Assembly: GCA_947462425.1 (NCBI GenBank)
Contig: CANHPI010000164.1
Span: 1 to 6,492, forward strand
Reading direction: 5' to 3'
DNA length: 6,492 nt
From: Bacteroidota bacterium
GTDB taxonomy: Bacteria > Bacteroidota > Bacteroidia > B-17B0 > B-17BO
Below are positions 3,991 through 6,492 of this stretch, piece after piece. The translations under genes were made by a program, and so were the position numbers. The notes below the pieces were generated by a model that was not told the DNA's origin, did no database searches, and saw only the letters and a program-made list of their open reading frames with translations. Every line of letters begins with the position of its first letter. Positions within the stretch are counted from its first letter, which is position 1.

Positions 3991-6492
3991 GTGTTTTTAT
4001 TAAAAAAAATAAGTTTTTATTTATTTATTGTTGCGTCGATAGCTATAGCTGTTTGGGGCTATTTTCGTTTAAAAGAAAGTAAAGAGCCAACAGGCTCGGC
4101 ATTAGAGCACATTCCGAGTAATGCCATGTGCGTTATTGAAACAAAAAATTGCAGCGAATTAATTTCCCAATTAACCCGTCAGAATTTAATTTGGAATTCT
4201 TTATTAAAAAGCACCTCAATAGCTGTTGCTCAAAATGGAATTAGTTATTTAGACTCTCTGGTAAATTCATCACCTGAAATTGCAGAAATAATTTCTGGAA
4301 ACTCAATTTATTGGGCATTTATTAAGCAAGAAAAAATTACCGAGCACCTTATCTTATTTAAATTAAAAGAGAAAAATAATGAAAGTGTATTTGTTGATTT
4401 TTTCAAAAAGTCATTTGCAAAGGATCCATCGGTGTCCTCATTTGATGCGTATTATTTTACCAATAATAATCAAAAGTGGTTGATTTGTTTCAAGGATGGC
4501 TTAGTGTATTTAAGTTCGGATTTGTCTTTATTGCAAAAGTGTTTGGAGTTAAATAAAAATGAATCATTGGCAAGTAATATAGCGTATACTCACCTATTAA
4601 AAATTAGTGGAGAACAAAAGACACAGGTTTATTTAAATCATAAATTCACAAATTTGCTTTCTAAAAATTTATTTACTCAACAGTCGTTATTTGGGGTTGA
4701 GGTTCAATTAAATGAAATTACTTTAACTGGCTATTCAAATACGGATAGTTTATCGTTATTTAACTGTTTTAGAAATCAGAATTCGGAAAGTATTAGTGGG
4801 TTTGAGCATCTTCCAAATAACCCGGCAGCCTTGCAAGGTTTCAATTTAAGTGACGCTGATCTTTTTTATAAAACGATAGAACAACAACATTCAAAAGAGG
4901 TTAATGAGCACAATAAAATTGCTTGGAATACCTTAAATGATAGCGCTTTATTCAATATTAAAAAAGAGAGTTTAGAAAATATAGATAACGAATTACTTTT
5001 AGCAACCTATGTTGTAAATGATGTGAATAGTCAAATAGTAAGTATAAAAATGAAAGATTTACAAAAAGGCGACCAACTTATTAAGCTTATTAGTGATAGT
5101 GTTGAGAATTATGGCGATTTAAAAATTTATAAACTGAATAAAATATTTTCCGATTTATTTTTAGTTACAAAATCTGACTTCAAAAATGAATACGCCTGCT
5201 TATATCAAAATCATCTTTTATTTTTTTCAAATAAATTAGTTTTAAATTATTTTCAGCAATCGCATTTAAATAGCCAGTTGTTAGGTAAAAATACATCGTT
5301 TATGAATTATGCTAACGACAATTTATTACTAGAATGTAATTATTTTTATTACGAAAATTCAGAATTAATAAAGGCTCATCATTTAAAATCAATCTTAAAT
5401 TCAAACGAATTCTTGACGTCAGAAAATGCAACTTCTCAACTTTCATTAACTGCTAAAAATTTTAAAAATTCAGTTCAGGTGCGCATTAATGCCAGCCATG
5501 CACCACCCAAAACAGATAGTAATAATAATGTAGTAAGTGCTTTATGGTCTTTTGCTGCAGACTCTTTTATTGCAACAGGTGCGCATGTTTTTACGAATCA
5601 TTTAACGCAAGAAAATGAATTGTGTTTTCAGGATAACGGTAAAACACTGTACCTAATTAATTCAACCGGTAATTTAATTTGGAAAAAGAAAATTACAGAA
5701 ACTATTACATCTGAAATTTATACGGTTGATGTTTTTAAAAATGGAAAACTTCAACTGCTTTTTAATACAGAACAATATTTGCATTTAATGGATAGAAATG
5801 GAAACTACGTTCAGGGTTATCCTATAAAGTTACCTGCTAAGGTAACTTCTAATTTAACGGTATTAGATTATGAAGGGAATAAAGATTATCGTTTGTTTGT
5901 GGCGTGTGCCAATAAACGTATTTATAATTTCACTTTATACGGCGTAAAAACGGAAGGCTTTGTTCCTGTAAAAACAGACGCTGAGGTAAACTTACCTATT
6001 AGTTTTGTGCATGTTGGAGCAAGTGATTATTTAATTACAGCAGATGTTTCCGGAAAAATATATGCATTTAGCAGAAAGGGTGACGGCAGAATTGATTTTA
6101 AGAATAACACTATTGCCAACTTGAATAATTTGCATGTGTTAGCAGGAAATAATTTAGATAATACCAAGTTGATTTATGTAGATGACAAAAATAATTTGCT
6201 GAATAAAATTACGCTGTCAGATAAAAAAGAAACGATAAAGTTAGGTGATGAATTAAGTGGATTTAAAACATCTTTTACTTTAGTGAACGATGATTCTCAG
6301 TCAGATGTTTTAGTTTATGGTAATGGCGCTTTATATGCTTATGATTTATTTACGAGCAAACTATTAGAATACTTTAATGAATTAGCTGTTTATGACGACG
6401 CACAATTTGCACAAACCAGCGACAATAATTTGGTATTAGCTTATGATAAAATTGGGGAGAAATTAGATGTAATTACTATTAACGGAAAGTTA
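3991..6492 (+). CDS. Membrane-anchored protein with duplicated N-terminal domain and beta-propeller-like C-terminus, 3'-truncated
   Basis: The frame is open from stops at 3955-3957 to the window end; from GTG 3991 it gives 834 codons without a stop. GTG is chosen because it directly precedes MFLLKKISFYLFIVASIAIA, a basic-then-hydrophobic leader, and no in-frame ATG lies between the upstream stop and residue 46. Seen: a transmembrane anchor (residues 8-25) with no lipobox; domain copy A (about 38-254) and copy B (about 271-499), each opening E-H-[IL]-P-x-N; then from about residue 541 a propeller-like region with LYLINSTGNLIWKKK, DRNGNYVQGYP and DVSGKIYAFSRKG blades. Inference: an inner-membrane-anchored protein facing the periplasm. 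The type resembles uncharacterised Bacteroidota proteins, and a DUF3352-like assignment of the N-terminal part is possible but unverified. No catalytic motif is evident and no function is proposed. It is Lys/Asn/Leu-rich, unlike the upstream adhesin, and is separated from it by a terminator, so it is probably transcribed independently. Confidence 0.85.
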   Translation, partial: MFLLKKISFYLFIVASIAIAVWGYFRLKESKEPTGSALEHIPSNAMCVIETKNCSELISQLTRQNLIWNSLLKSTSIAVAQNGISYLDSLVNSSPEIAEIISGNSIYWAFIKQEKITEHLILFKLKEKNNESVFVDFFKKSFAKDPSVSSFDAYYFTNNNQKWLICFKDGLVYLSSDLSLLQKCLELNKNESLASNIAYTHLLKISGEQKTQVYLNHKFTNLLSKNLFTQQSLFGVEVQLNEITLTGYSNTDSLSLFNCFRNQNSESISGFEHLPNNPAALQGFNLSDADLFYKTIEQQHSKEVNEHNKIAWNTLNDSALFNIKKESLENIDNELLLATYVVNDVNSQIVSIKMKDLQKGDQLIKLISDSVENYGDLKIYKLNKIFSDLFLVTKSDFKNEYACLYQNHLLFFSNKLVLNYFQQSHLNSQLLGKNTSFMNYANDNLLLECNYFYYENSELIKAHHLKSILNSNEFLTSENATSQLSLTAKNFKNSVQVRINASHAPPKTDSNNNVVSALWSFAADSFIATGAHVFTNHLTQENELCFQDNGKTLYLINSTGNLIWKKKITETITSEIYTVDVFKNGKLQLLFNTEQYLHLMDRNGNYVQGYPIKLPAKVTSNLTVLDYEGNKDYRLFVACANKRIYNFTLYGVKTEGFVPVKTDAEVNLPISFVHVGASDYLITADVSGKIYAFSRKGDGRIDFKNNTIANLNNLHVLAGNNLDNTKLIYVDDKNNLLNKITLSDKKETIKLGDELSGFKTSFTLVNDDSQSDVLVYGNGALYAYDLFTSKLLEYFNELAVYDDAQFAQTSDNNLVLAYDKIGEKLDVITINGKL
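4012..4065 (+). other. N-terminal transmembrane anchor
   Basis: Residues 8-25 of the downstream protein form an uninterrupted hydrophobic stretch after KK at positions 5-6, with a positively charged RLK just behind it. No cysteine follows in a lipobox position and no clear A-x-A cleavage site is visible. An uncleaved anchor is therefore more likely than a released or lipidated protein. Confidence 0.75.
4102..4752 (+). other. Envelope domain copy A
   Basis: About 217 residues (38-254 of the protein). It opens LEHIPSNAMCVIETKN, contains a central YWAFIKQEK...LILFKLK strand pair, then KWLICFKDGLVYLSSDLSLL, and ends with a VQLNEITLTGYSN strand. The same order of elements recurs in copy B, which suggests an ancient tandem duplication. 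Two D-S-[AL]-type triplets (4252-4260 and 4744-4752) fit the Bacteroidota O-glycosylation motif. Confidence 0.6.
4801..5487 (+). other. Envelope domain copy B
   Basis: About 229 residues (271-499). It opens FEHLPNNPAALQGFN, contains LLLATYVVNDVNSQIVSIKMK, then YACLYQNHLLFFSNKLVLNYF, and ends with a SLTAKNFKNSVQVRIN strand. Each element lines up with copy A in order and spacing, but identity is low. It differs from A by a polar insert after the opening motif (the HSKEVNEHNK stretch). Confidence 0.6.
5611..6492 (+). other. Beta-propeller-like region, truncated by window end
   Basis: From residue 541 to the window end, short beta hairpins recur with an aromatic or hydrophobic strand followed by a D/N-x-x-G-x turn. 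Examples are LINSTGNLIWKKK, LMDRNGNYVQGYP, FVACANKRIYNFTLYG, DVSGKIYAFSRKG and VYGNGALYAYD. This pattern resembles PQQ-like or FG-GAP-like propellers found in secreted and periplasmic proteins, often as protein- or sugar-binding platforms. The blade count cannot be fixed by eye and the end is missing. Confidence 0.6.

Noticed and set aside
3991..4100. Lipoprotein signal peptide on the downstream protein
   Set aside because: No cysteine follows the hydrophobic segment in a lipobox context. The first cysteine is at residue 47, well past the anchor and inside domain A.

Overview
The window shows two genes on the + strand, each cut by a window edge, with a 321-bp AT-rich intergenic region between them. 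It looks like chromosomal DNA of a Bacteroidota bacterium. The main evidence is the first gene: an array of SprB-type surface repeats, then PKD-like domains, then a type IX secretion system (T9SS) C-terminal sorting domain of the 'gliding motility-associated' class, an architecture typical of that phylum. The low GC content, the A/T-rich third codon positions and a TAnnTTTG-type promoter candidate agree. Genus cannot be told from this sequence.

Region 1 (1-3669): the 3' part of a giant secreted adhesin-like gene. The reading frame is open from base 1, so the true start lies upstream and the ATG at 253 is an internal methionine. The visible 1222 residues hold the tail of one repeat, ten SprB-like repeats of about 75-83 residues, two Ig-like modules, two PKD-like modules (the second canonical) and a sorting domain of about 96 residues. 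The protein has no arginine for its first 1157 visible residues. Two repeats (2 and 4) carry the same extra pair of cysteines, and repeat 5 carries a different extra pair.

Region 2 (3670-3990): a strong intrinsic terminator directly after the adhesin gene, then AT-rich sequence with one plausible promoter and a weak imperfect inverted repeat. No convincing small gene was found.

Region 3 (3991-6492): a second gene, most likely starting at GTG 3991 and still open at the window end (834 codons). It encodes an N-terminally membrane-anchored envelope protein. Two divergent copies of a domain of about 220 residues, each opening with an E-H-[IL]-P-x-N motif, are followed by a beta-propeller-like region. 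I recognise the overall type as an uncharacterised Bacteroidota family but know of no established function.

The genes point the same way but are separated by a terminator and have different compositions, so they are probably independent transcription units. The sequence does not show that they work together. I see no CRISPR array, mobile element, tRNA or rRNA. The least explained items are the paired extra cysteines, the arginine-free ectodomain, and the duplicated-domain-plus-propeller protein.
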